DNA of 8,020 bases from an uncultured Methylococcaceae bacterium (GTDB lineage: Bacteria > Pseudomonadota > Gammaproteobacteria > Methylococcales > Methylomonadaceae): positions 1 through 8,020 of the forward strand of contig CAIVAH010000114.1 in the NCBI GenBank assembly GCA_903903765.1, written 5' to 3'. The position numbers and the translations under genes were made by a program. Positions 1 to 6,496 of this stretch are shown here, piece by piece. The notes under the pieces were generated by a model. The model did not search any database and was not told the DNA's origin. It saw nothing but the letters and a program-made list of their open reading frames with translations. The number at the start of each line of letters is the position of its first letter. Within the stretch, counting starts at the first letter, position 1.

Positions 1-1019
1 TCTTCATAAAGACTGAAATACTCCAACATCGCTCGCACTTCAGGGGATAAAGTTGTATCGTTTTCCCAAGCGGGTGGCATCATTGCCAATACAGCGGTAA
101 CGATATCCATATCGTCTTCATTAATGCGACGCGTTAATGTTTGATCTAGACGACCAGAATCCGATTGACCTTTTGGAAAGATGACATGCTTATTGTGTTG
201 TCTAGCAATAGCACTTTCACTCAAGCGATTTTTCTTATCTGTATTTAACTCACCGTTATGGGCCATATAACGGAATGGCTGAGCCATCATTGTGGCAGGT
301 GCCGTATTAGTCGAAAATCGAGTATGGAAGAATAACGTACTGATTTCATGATCAGTATCATATAAATCTTTAAAATAGGGGATAACTTCAAACGAGTTTA
401 AGCGACCTTTGTACACCTGAGTGCGTGAACTCATCGATAAAGGATAAAAACCACCTAACTCTTCACGGCTGAAGCCTTCAACTTCAATATTAAGCAATGC
501 CGTTTGAATATGCTTTTCAAATTCTTTATGCGTTGCATTTTTTAATCCATCTGGTCTACCAAAAACGCACTGTTTAATAGGCAACTGGGCTTTAATTGAA
601 GCTTCATTAATGACAGTGACATCAACAGGAATAGTACGCCATAAAATAATAGGTAAATTAAACTCTTTAAAGTGACGCTCAATTAATTCATTTGCGGCCG
701 AATCATAATGATCATGGTCTTCTGGAAAAAAGAAGTTAGCCACGCCAAATTGACCTAATTCAAGTGCGTCATTTCCAGTAATTTTACGAAAGAAATTGAG
801 AGATAAATCAATATTAACACCAGCTCCATCGCCTATCCCTTCTGCGCTCATTCCACCACGATGGGGAATAGTGCATAAAGCCTCATGAGATTTTACAAGT
901 AGATCATGAGTTTGTTTACTTTGTTTGTGGGTTATAAAACCAACACCGCAGCTATCCTGCGATAAATCAGCGTTATAAAGCATAGCGTTGTTATTACCTG
1001 ATCGGGAATCTTTAGTCAT
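1..1019 (-). CDS. gltB: Glutamate synthase large subunit-like protein, N-terminal part (cut by window edge)
   Basis: The minus-strand frame stays open from an ATG at 1017-1019 to the left edge, giving 339 residues with the C-terminus missing. The visible part is a class II (Ntn-type) glutamine amidotransferase domain. In glutamate synthase this domain releases ammonia from glutamine, which a downstream FMN/Fe-S domain adds to 2-oxoglutarate. Seen: the CGVGF motif with the likely nucleophile Cys24, which would become N-terminal after removal of a 23-residue propeptide; HRGG at about 53-56; GDGAG at 63-67; RFSTNT at 234-239; HNGE at 254-257; and SDSG at 286-289. Typical GltB has HRGA, so this is a somewhat divergent GltB branch. 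The ATG at codon 13 is an alternative start, and neither start has a strong ribosome-binding site. The synthase domains lie outside the window, so a GltB-like paralogue is possible. Confidence 0.8.
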   Translation of the reverse strand, partial: MTKDSRSGNNNAMLYNADLSQDSCGVGFITHKQSKQTHDLLVKSHEALCTIPHRGGMSAEGIGDGAGVNIDLSLNFFRKITGNDALELGQFGVANFFFPEDHDHYDSAANELIERHFKEFNLPIILWRTIPVDVTVINEASIKAQLPIKQCVFGRPDGLKNATHKEFEKHIQTALLNIEVEGFSREELGGFYPLSMSSRTQVYKGRLNSFEVIPYFKDLYDTDHEISTLFFHTRFSTNTAPATMMAQPFRYMAHNGELNTDKKNRLSESAIARQHNKHVIFPKGQSDSGRLDQTLTRRINEDDMDIVTAVLAMMPPAWENDTTLSPEVRAMLEYFSLYE

Positions 1020-1059
1020 TATCCAGCCCGTATTCTCTTTTTTCGTGTTGTGTGCAGAA

Positions 1060-1080
1060 TTTAATATTTTATATATTAAA
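1060..1080. repeat. AT-rich inverted repeat upstream of the glutamate synthase gene
   Basis: TTTAATAT at 1060-1067 and ATATTAAA at 1073-1080 are perfect 8-base inverted arms around a 5-base spacer. The repeat lies 41 bases upstream of the glutamate synthase start and contains -10-like A/T sequence on the minus strand. It could be a regulator site or a promoter element. In such AT-rich intergenic DNA chance is also plausible. Confidence 0.3.
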
Positions 1081-1190
1081 GTTCACCAGAAGGATATTAA
1101 GCCAACGTAGGCAATTAAGATGCCAATAAAATTCCTTTAATACGCTTTAATGTTAGCACGACCTCGGGCATTTGTCATATCAGGGCACGC

Positions 1191-1230
1191 AAAATATTGT
1201 ATTAATTCTAGAATTAATTGGTGTTATTTT
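1191..1230. repeat. 18-base perfect palindrome with imperfect outer arms
   Basis: Positions 1201-1218 form a perfect 18-base palindrome centred on CTAG (arm ATTAATTCT). It is flanked by AAAATA at 1191-1196 and TATTTT at 1225-1230, which extend the symmetry with gaps of 4 and 6 bases. It sits in the divergent region between the glutamate synthase gene and the ubiF-like gene, about 75 bases before the latter. With no loop sequence and no following T-run suited to a terminator, a dimeric-regulator operator is the more natural reading. No bound protein can be named. Confidence 0.4.
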
Positions 1231-1245
1231 TCTTTATTCTTTAAT
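1218..1245 (+). promoter_or_regulatory. Weak candidate promoter for the ubiF-like gene
   Basis: TTTAAT at 1240-1245 matches five of six -10 consensus bases. It lies 16 bases after TTGGTG at 1218-1223, a poor -35 (three of six) that touches the right end of the 18-base palindrome. If this is real, a protein bound to the palindrome would cover the -35 region. The AT-richness of the stretch makes chance matches common. Confidence 0.22.
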
Positions 1246-1281
1246 AATTATGGTATCTTTTTAGTGTGAAGTTTTAAATTT

Positions 1282-1296
1282 ATGGTTGATCAATGA
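1282..1296 (+). other. Possible four-codon upstream reading frame overlapping the ubiF-like start
   Basis: ATG at 1282-1284 opens a frame encoding Met-Val-Asp-Gln and stops at TGA 1294-1296, which overlaps the ATG of the ubiF-like gene at 1293. A GTGAAG sequence about 11 bases upstream could serve as a weak ribosome-binding site, whereas the 1293 start has none of its own. This arrangement would allow translational coupling. The frame is so short that it may be coincidence. Confidence 0.15.
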
Positions 1297-2513
1297 TGAA
1301 AGAAAAATTCGATGTAATAATTGTTGGCGGCGGCATGGTGGGTGCTGCAGTTGCGTGTAGCTTGGGGGACAGCCCGTTAACTGTCGCCATTATAGAAAGC
1401 GCATTACCTGAAGCTTATGAGCCGACGCAAGCACACGACTTAAGAGTATCGGCCTTGAGCATTGCATCAAAAAATATTCTTGAAACCATAGGCGCTTGGG
1501 CAGGCATTGAAAGCAAACGGTTATGCCCCTTTCGCAGAATGCGCGTATGGGAAACCGCTGGAGATACCGAATTTAATAGTGATGACATCGAGTATCCAGC
1601 ATTAGGGTACATCGTAGAAAACCGTATCACTCAACTATCGTTAATTGAGCGATTAAAAGATTTTACGAACATTCAACTCATAAGCCCTGCAGAGATTAAA
1701 AAAATTCATTATACAACAGGTCAAGACAGTGAAATTGAATTAGCCAACCAACGCATTCTATCAGCAAAAGTATTAGTAGCAGCAGACGGCGGACAGTCTA
1801 AAGTAAGACAATCCGTTGGTATTGGCGTCACCAGCTGGGATTACAGCCAACACGCCTTGGTTATTTACATATCAACAGAATATGAACAACAAGACATCAC
1901 TTGGCAACGCTTCGTTCCGAGTGGTCCACAAGCATTTTTACCTTTAACAGGTAAGTTTGGCTCAATAGTTTGGTACAACACTCCTGATGAAGTTAAGCGC
2001 TTAAAAAACTTAGCTTACGATGATCTTAAAACTGAACTGACTGAAGCATTCCCTGATTGCCTTGGTAAAGTTGAGCAAGTTCTTGGTGTAGCTAGCTTCC
2101 CTTTAAAAAGACAACACGCCCATAGTTATGCTAAACCTGGGGTTGTTTTAGTGGGTGATGCCGCGCACATGATCAACCCACTTGCTGGGCAAGGGGTCAA
2201 TATTGGTTTATTAGATGCCGCAGCATTAAGTGAAATATTAATAGCCGCAAAAAATAAAAACGAAGACATCAGTGATATGTCTGTTTTAAAACGCTATGAG
2301 AAATTTAGACGAAATGAAAACTTAAAAATGATGACAGTCATGGACGTGTTTTATCAGGTGTTCAGCAATAATGTAATGCCATTAAAATTCATCCGTAACC
2401 TAGGGTTAGGTTTAGCTGAACGCATTTTACCAGCAAAAAATAAAGTAATGCGTGCCGCCATGGGTTTAGAAGGTAATTTACCAAAACTAGCTCGCGGCGA
2501 AAAAATCATTTAA
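1293..2513 (+). CDS. ubiF: UbiH/UbiF/UbiI-family FAD-dependent ubiquinone biosynthesis hydroxylase, UbiF-like
   Basis: The 406-residue protein belongs to the flavin monooxygenases that hydroxylate the aromatic ring of ubiquinone precursors using FAD, O2 and NAD(P)H. Seen: the N-terminal FAD-binding GGGMVG (12-17) with Glu35 at the end of the second strand; the DG motif around Ala164-Asp165-Gly166; and the second FAD motif beginning GDAAH at 288-292 and running to about 306. The length fits the family (about 390-405). Compared from memory, the PFRRM...WE segment (79-87), LGYIVEN (104-110), TWQRF...GPQAFLPL, SIVWY and the FSNN...RNLGL tail resemble E. coli UbiF more than UbiI, although the final MGLEGNLP looks UbiI-like. 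UbiF would catalyse the C6 hydroxylation of demethoxyubiquinol, but the exact position is an inference. There are two tandem ATGs (1293, 1296); the choice changes one residue. Transcribed divergently from the glutamate synthase gene. Confidence 0.85.
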   Translation: MMKEKFDVIIVGGGMVGAAVACSLGDSPLTVAIIESALPEAYEPTQAHDLRVSALSIASKNILETIGAWAGIESKRLCPFRRMRVWETAGDTEFNSDDIEYPALGYIVENRITQLSLIERLKDFTNIQLISPAEIKKIHYTTGQDSEIELANQRILSAKVLVAADGGQSKVRQSVGIGVTSWDYSQHALVIYISTEYEQQDITWQRFVPSGPQAFLPLTGKFGSIVWYNTPDEVKRLKNLAYDDLKTELTEAFPDCLGKVEQVLGVASFPLKRQHAHSYAKPGVVLVGDAAHMINPLAGQGVNIGLLDAAALSEILIAAKNKNEDISDMSVLKRYEKFRRNENLKMMTVMDVFYQVFSNNVMPLKFIRNLGLGLAERILPAKNKVMRAAMGLEGNLPKLARGEKII

Positions 2514-2519
2514 GCTTAC

Positions 2520-2536
2520 CTTTAATTTGATTAAAG
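2520..2536. terminator. Weak stem-loop between convergent ubiF-like and lipoprotein genes
   Basis: CTTTAAT (2520-2526) and ATTAAAG (2530-2536) form a 7-base stem with a 3-base loop in the 17-base gap between the two convergent genes, overlapping the lipoprotein stop codon. The stem has one G-C pair and no clear U-run follows on either strand. It could be at best a weak bidirectional terminator. Confidence 0.2.
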
Positions 2537-2911
2537 CCTATTCAATTTCAAATTAACTTTCTTTGCGGAATCTTCACACGCAATCGCAGACTTCTGTACC
2601 CGCTGACGTAAAAAGAAACTGATACTATCACCATCAGTTTCTTTAGCCACATACTCATTAAGTGCAGCGCAAGCTTCTCTCATATTCTGTTCAGCCTTTA
2701 ATAAGCCCGAGTTGTCATTAAATTCATCATTTTCTTGTAGTGCCATAATTTCACTGGTCACACTATTTTGTAGCCGAAATACATCTTCAACATAACGCGC
2801 AAAATCTTTCTCTGGGTTATTATTATTAATAAATGGCATAGAGCACCCCAATAATTGAGTAGCTAGCAACACTAAAATACAGCTCAAAACATTGATGGGA
2901 CGATAGATCAT
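2531..2911 (-). CDS. Small lipoprotein of unknown function
   Basis: A 126-residue protein with a lipoprotein signal: short basic N-terminus, hydrophobic stretch at about 6-21, and lipobox Leu20-Leu21-Gly22-Cys23. Residue +2 of the mature form is Ser rather than Asp, so by the known Lol rule it should go to the outer membrane. The mature ~103 residues are predicted mainly helical and acidic, with two cysteines (Cys81 and Cys112) placed to form a periplasmic disulfide. I recognise no domain. The ATG at 2909-2911 is preceded by GGAA at a good distance (TGGAATAGCAA before the ATG), which supports this start. It is divergent from the dynamin-like gene and convergent with the ubiF-like gene, so it is probably its own transcription unit. 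A real gene is very likely; the function is unknown. Confidence 0.8.
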   Translation of the reverse strand: MIYRPINVLSCILVLLATQLLGCSMPFINNNNPEKDFARYVEDVFRLQNSVTSEIMALQENDEFNDNSGLLKAEQNMREACAALNEYVAKETDGDSISFFLRQRVQKSAIACEDSAKKVNLKLNRL

Positions 2912-2969
2912 TTGCTATTCCATTTAAAAGCGTTATTACAGGCATATATCAAATTTTACTATTAAACTG

Positions 2970-2980
2970 ATTCGGCGAAT
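2970..2980. repeat. 11-base palindrome in the lipoprotein / dynamin-like divergent region
   Basis: ATTCG-G-CGAAT at 2970-2980 is a perfect palindrome around a central G. It lies 59 bases upstream of the lipoprotein start and about 50 bases before the -10 proposed for the dynamin-like gene. It is the most GC-rich and symmetrical short element in this intergenic stretch, so an operator is conceivable. Confidence 0.2.
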
Positions 2981-3004
2981 ACCCAAGTATTTCTGTCCAG
3001 TTTT

Positions 3005-3036
3005 TTGTGTTAAGAAAACTCGCTTAGGTGTATACT
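3005..3036 (+). promoter_or_regulatory. Candidate promoter of the dynamin-like gene
   Basis: TATACT at 3031-3036 matches five of six -10 consensus bases. The upstream -35 is weak: TTGTGT at 3005-3010 with a long 20-base spacer, or TTAAGA at 3010-3015 with a short 15-base one. Transcription would begin near 3043, leaving a leader of about 40 bases before the ATG at 3085. The element overlaps the alternative GTG start at 3028, which argues against that start. Confidence 0.35.
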
Positions 3037-3084
3037 CAAAAGCATTTTTACACCCCGAAACTTAGTAAAGAAGAGGTCAATCTT

Positions 3085-4506
3085 ATGACTGAAAAGACAG
3101 CAAGCAAATACCTAGATAATCTAGAGAAAAACTTTTCTCATGACAATCCAGTGTTACTAAGATCTATTAAAATTTTTCATGACCTTGATCAAATCGAATA
3201 TGACCTCGGTCTTATTGATGAAGAAGAAACAACTGCTAGTAAAAGCTCCTGGTCACCCATTGTTAGCTTTATTGGCGGCAACTCAACAGCTAAAGCAAGA
3301 TTCATTAATGCCTACTTAGGTGACCAGCAAACCACTTCTGGTATTCAGGCCTCTACACATAAATTTACTGTATTACTTCAAAGTAACCAGACCAATTTAG
3401 CTACACTGCCTGGCACAGCTCTTGATGTCGATCCTCGCTACCCGTTTTATCAAATCAGTAAAAAAATGGAACAACTGCAAAAAGGAGAAGGAGACAAAGT
3501 TAATTCCCACCTTGAGCTTAAAGCCATTAATAGTGAACGTCTTAAAGGCAAATTATTCATTGACTCACCAAATATAGGTGCCATCCCAGAAAGCCCTGTC
3601 AATTCAATGTTGATCAAACATATGATTGACAGCTCGGATTTAGTGATAATCTTTACTGATATTTTTGGCTCGTCCATACCTTTATTAGATGAAGTAATTA
3701 AACACATAGAACAAGATCAAGACTCAAACAAATTCGTATTTTTGGTTGATGAACCCATTGCAGCAATCAATCCGGCAAAAGCTAACGAAATTATTCTGAC
3801 ATGGCAAAGAAAACTGGCCGAACTTAACATTACAACGGGGCAACTTATTATTGCCCCCAATCAACAAACCAATCTAAATCCGCAAAGCAAAATTGATTTC
3901 TCAGAAATTGACCAGCGCTTAACCAATGTCTCCTTAGATAGAACTTATCGCATTTTAAATACTTTAGAAAAAAACATTCGTGATATCGAAGACGTTATTT
4001 TCCCCGAGGTCAGAAAAGGCATTAGTCTTTGGAAAGAGCGAACTAATTTATCCTCACTAGTCGTACTCAGTTTCATTGCTATACTTGGTATATTTGCTGA
4101 AATTGAAATGGGGATCTTAGAATTATTAATTGACCCCATCATTGGCCCTATAGTGTTAATAATTTTGGCAGCGATACTCATACCTACCCATGTTCTTATC
4201 AGCAAAGTTCATGCAAAATTTATTATTAAAAAGCTAAATGAACGCCAAAAAGAATTACATATAATGGAAAACTTAGCTGGATTATTCGAAAAAAACCTAA
4301 CTATCACGCGTATAGTGCTCCCCATCAATGAATCAGTTGCTTGGAACAAAAAAATGAAAACAAGCCTATCAGGGCTATCTGAAAAAACCAAAGACCTCGT
4401 GCAATCACTTAATGACATTTTTGGTAACTTTAGTGAACCTGTGATTCCAAAATCTCAGACGATAGAAAATCAGACTAACTACTTAGATTTATCTAAATTT
4501 AAATAA
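3085..4506 (+). CDS. Dynamin/EHD-like membrane protein with degenerate GTPase motifs
   Basis: The frame is open from a GTG at 3028, but I choose the ATG at 3085 (473 residues). AAGAGG lies 8 bases upstream of it, and the GTG has no such site. Residues count from this ATG. Order: N-terminal helix (~1-50), G-domain (~57-285), helical segment, transmembrane hairpin (~322-345 and ~352-372), charged helical tail to the end. The layout resembles dynamin-family proteins such as EHD and mitofusin, which bend or fuse membranes using GTP. The G1 loop is GGNSTAKA (64-71): the Lys is kept, but the usual Gly and Ser/Thr are both Ala. The G3 DSPG is DSPN (160-163). At the G4 (N/T)KxD site, FLVDEP (219-224) is present. 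The LPGTAL and DPRYPFY segments match, from memory, intact gammaproteobacterial dynamin-like GTPases. GTP hydrolysis is therefore doubtful, and a membrane scaffold or a partner of an active paralogue is inferred. The frame is intact, so it is not a pseudogene. Confidence 0.75.
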   Translation: MTEKTASKYLDNLEKNFSHDNPVLLRSIKIFHDLDQIEYDLGLIDEEETTASKSSWSPIVSFIGGNSTAKARFINAYLGDQQTTSGIQASTHKFTVLLQSNQTNLATLPGTALDVDPRYPFYQISKKMEQLQKGEGDKVNSHLELKAINSERLKGKLFIDSPNIGAIPESPVNSMLIKHMIDSSDLVIIFTDIFGSSIPLLDEVIKHIEQDQDSNKFVFLVDEPIAAINPAKANEIILTWQRKLAELNITTGQLIIAPNQQTNLNPQSKIDFSEIDQRLTNVSLDRTYRILNTLEKNIRDIEDVIFPEVRKGISLWKERTNLSSLVVLSFIAILGIFAEIEMGILELLIDPIIGPIVLIILAAILIPTHVLISKVHAKFIIKKLNERQKELHIMENLAGLFEKNLTITRIVLPINESVAWNKKMKTSLSGLSEKTKDLVQSLNDIFGNFSEPVIPKSQTIENQTNYLDLSKFK

Positions 4507-4545
4507 AGACTTGCCATTAAACACTACGAAGTTTTGTGAATTACA

Positions 4546-5049
4546 ATGTTAATAACTGAACTTATAAAACAATACTTACCATTGTGCTGGTATGAACATC
4601 AGCCTTTGCAACTTACTAGATCAATGAGTTTTTTTAAACAAAACTTACTGTTCTATTTTGTTATAGAGTATTTTATGCAAGCCAACATGACAGATGACCC
4701 TTTCGAATCTTTCACTGAAGTTTTCGTACAAGTCTTTCTTGCACTTATATTTATTGCTCTATTATTAAAACTAAACAAGACCTTGTATGCATATGTGCAG
4801 GTAACAACGGCTATTTTAGTTAGCTCAAATGCAATTGCATTATTTGTAGTACCTGTGTTGATTTGGCTGACAGTAGAAGAAGATATACTAAGTTATTACA
4901 GCCTTGGAATACTCTTTATCTGGGAACTAACTGTTATTGGCTATATATTTAAAAAAGCTCTCGGAATTAATTCTGCCGCCAGCTTAGTCGTATCGTTTTT
5001 ATATTTTATAATTACCTATCTTGGCGCATTTGCCTTAGGTCAACTTTAA
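4546..5049 (+). CDS. Multi-pass inner-membrane protein of unknown function
   Basis: The 167-residue protein has about five hydrophobic segments, roughly 29-46, 57-76, 83-108, 117-136 and 143-165, separated by short loops. The N-terminal ~25 residues are more polar. An acidic loop (TDDPFESF) falls between the first two helices. I recognise no catalytic motif and no family with confidence. The compact bundle with a polar N-terminus is similar in shape to Yip1-type membrane proteins, but shape alone proves nothing. It starts 39 bases after the dynamin-like stop on the same strand with no terminator between them, so the two are probably co-transcribed. The ribosome-binding site is weak, and the ATG at codon 27 is a possible alternative start. 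The stop codon shares four bases with that of the convergent yajR gene. Confidence 0.7.
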   Translation: MLITELIKQYLPLCWYEHQPLQLTRSMSFFKQNLLFYFVIEYFMQANMTDDPFESFTEVFVQVFLALIFIALLLKLNKTLYAYVQVTTAILVSSNAIALFVVPVLIWLTVEEDILSYYSLGILFIWELTVIGYIFKKALGINSAASLVVSFLYFIITYLGAFALGQL

Positions 5050-6437
5050 ACATTTAGATATTTCTGAATAATTCCCTGTAATTGATCCCTATTTAATTGC
5101 TGATTATCTACTTTAAGGTACGCAACACCCTCTTCAAATCTTAGAGTAACTTCTTCTACGCCGTTAATTTTTAATATTTCAGATACAAAATTATCAGCAA
5201 CCTCCTGACTCGTTTTATCTAAAGAGATTAGTAAATTAGCCCAATAACGTGGCGGATTCATAGATAAGGACAGAAAAAACCAAGTTGATCCTGCCAGTGC
5301 ACAAAACACAAACACCCCAGCAGCACCAAATTGACCATAACACCAACCACCAATACCACCACCTAGACCAGCACCCAAAAATTGACTAGTTGAATAAATC
5401 CCCATAGCCGTACCTCTTAAATCACCAGGAGCAGTTTTTGATATTAATGAAGGCAAGGTGGCCTCTAATAAATTAAAACCGGTAAAAAACAACCACAAAA
5501 AGCCAATAATACCGACTAAATTATGGCTAAACTGCATTAAACCCACATCTGCCAACACCAACACAGCTATCGCACCAATAAATACCATTTTCATCTTGCG
5601 TTTCTTTTCCGCCAAAATTACAAAAGGAATAATTGCCGCCATTGAAACCACAAAAACCGGTAAATAAACTTTCCAATGTTCTGCAGGTAAAAGTCCCGCA
5701 TCACGCATTAACAAAGGTAAAACCACAAAGCTGGCTGTTAAAGTGGCATGTAAGATAAAAATACCGTAATTTAACCGCAATAAATCAACATTCTTAAGGA
5801 TATTTAAAAACTGTCCAGGAACAACTTCAGCATCACGATGTACTTTAGATTTTTCTGGATTGGGGACTAAATACTGCACCACAAAAATAGCCATGATTGA
5901 TAAAACAGCTATCAACCAGAAAATACCATGCACCCCAATGAATCCGGCAATCACTGGACCAGCGGTGATGGCAATACCAAAAGACACGCCTATACTTAAA
6001 CCTATCAATGCCATCGCCTTAGTTCGATGAACTTCTTGTGTTAAATCGGCCACTAAAGCCATAATCGGTGCAGCTATCGCACCCGAACCTTGAATCGCCC
6101 GTCCTAATAATACGCCATAAATGTTAGTGGATAAAGCCGCTATCACACTACCTATCATGAATATTAATAAACCAATAATTATGATTTTCTTGCGCCCTAA
6201 ACGATCAGATAAAATACCGAACGGAATTTGTAACAAAGCCTGACTAATTCCATATATACCTATTGCCATCCCTATTAATGAAGGAGTTGAGCCTTCTAGT
6301 TGCTCAGCAAATAAAGACAACACCGGCATAATCAAAAACAAGCCAAGCATTCTTAACGCATAAATACTTGCTAAAGACCATGTGGCGCGTTTTTCCGATA
6401 CTGTCATCGGACTGGTAATATCCTGCATTTTTGTCAA
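5046..6437 (-). CDS. yajR: YajR-like MFS transporter with C-terminal ferredoxin-like domain
   Basis: The 463-residue protein is a major facilitator superfamily transporter with 12 predicted membrane helices (~20-395) plus a soluble C-terminal domain (~403-463). This matches the E. coli YajR layout, whose extra YAM domain has a ferredoxin-like fold. Seen: motif A GILSDRLGRKK (74-84); motif-B-type GRAIQGSG (112-119); motif-C-type glycines ending in Gly160-Pro161; AEHWKVYL (252-259); LPSLISK (328-334); and STSQFLG (349-355). The last four segments also occur in YajR as I remember it. The YajR substrate is not established; drug or proton-coupled efflux is only a family inference. I take the TTG at 6435-6437 as start because AAGGAG lies 9 bases upstream; it would be 18 bases from the ATG at 6426-6428. 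Last gene of the lplT - NUDIX - yajR set, 59 bases after the NUDIX stop. Confidence 0.9.
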   Translation of the reverse strand: MTKMQDITSPMTVSEKRATWSLASIYALRMLGLFLIMPVLSLFAEQLEGSTPSLIGMAIGIYGISQALLQIPFGILSDRLGRKKIIIIGLLIFMIGSVIAALSTNIYGVLLGRAIQGSGAIAAPIMALVADLTQEVHRTKAMALIGLSIGVSFGIAITAGPVIAGFIGVHGIFWLIAVLSIMAIFVVQYLVPNPEKSKVHRDAEVVPGQFLNILKNVDLLRLNYGIFILHATLTASFVVLPLLMRDAGLLPAEHWKVYLPVFVVSMAAIIPFVILAEKKRKMKMVFIGAIAVLVLADVGLMQFSHNLVGIIGFLWLFFTGFNLLEATLPSLISKTAPGDLRGTAMGIYSTSQFLGAGLGGGIGGWCYGQFGAAGVFVFCALAGSTWFFLSLSMNPPRYWANLLISLDKTSQEVADNFVSEILKINGVEEVTLRFEEGVAYLKVDNQQLNRDQLQGIIQKYLNV

Positions 6438-6442
6438 AACGT

Positions 6443-6458
6443 GTTGCTCCTTCGCAAC
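6443..6458 (-). promoter_or_regulatory. Hairpin presenting the yajR ribosome-binding site
   Basis: On the minus strand, GTTGC and GCAAC form a 5-base stem around the hexaloop GAAGGA. The Shine-Dalgarno AAGGAG (6447-6452) lies almost wholly in the loop, 9 bases from the TTG start. This sets the start codon of yajR. The small hairpin may expose or tune the site. A 5-base stem is short and could occur by chance. Confidence 0.35.
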
Positions 6459-6496
6459 TAAACTTTAAATTTGAGAACGGTCAATTAACTAAAAAA

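Noticed and set aside
1415..1630. Minus-strand open frame inside the ubiF-like gene, and similar antisense frames at 3450-3707, 3945-4205, 4209-4418 and (plus strand) 5458-5667
   Set aside because: All lie wholly inside well-supported genes on the other strand, have no recognisable domains, and show compositions expected of shadow frames.
3028..3084. GTG at 3028 as start of the dynamin-like protein
   Set aside because: It has no ribosome-binding site and overlaps a -10-like element. The ATG at 3085 has a strong site at proper spacing.
4507..4545. Terminator or promoter between the dynamin-like gene and the following membrane-protein gene
   Set aside because: No stem-loop with a T-run and no credible -35/-10 pair is visible, so I treat the two genes as one unit.
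6457..6484. Promoter for yajR on the minus strand: TTGACC at 6479-6484 and TTTAGT at 6457-6462, 16 bases apart
   Set aside because: The -35 is good, but transcription would begin near 6450, inside the ribosome-binding site, and would remove it. Read-through from the NUDIX gene explains expression better.
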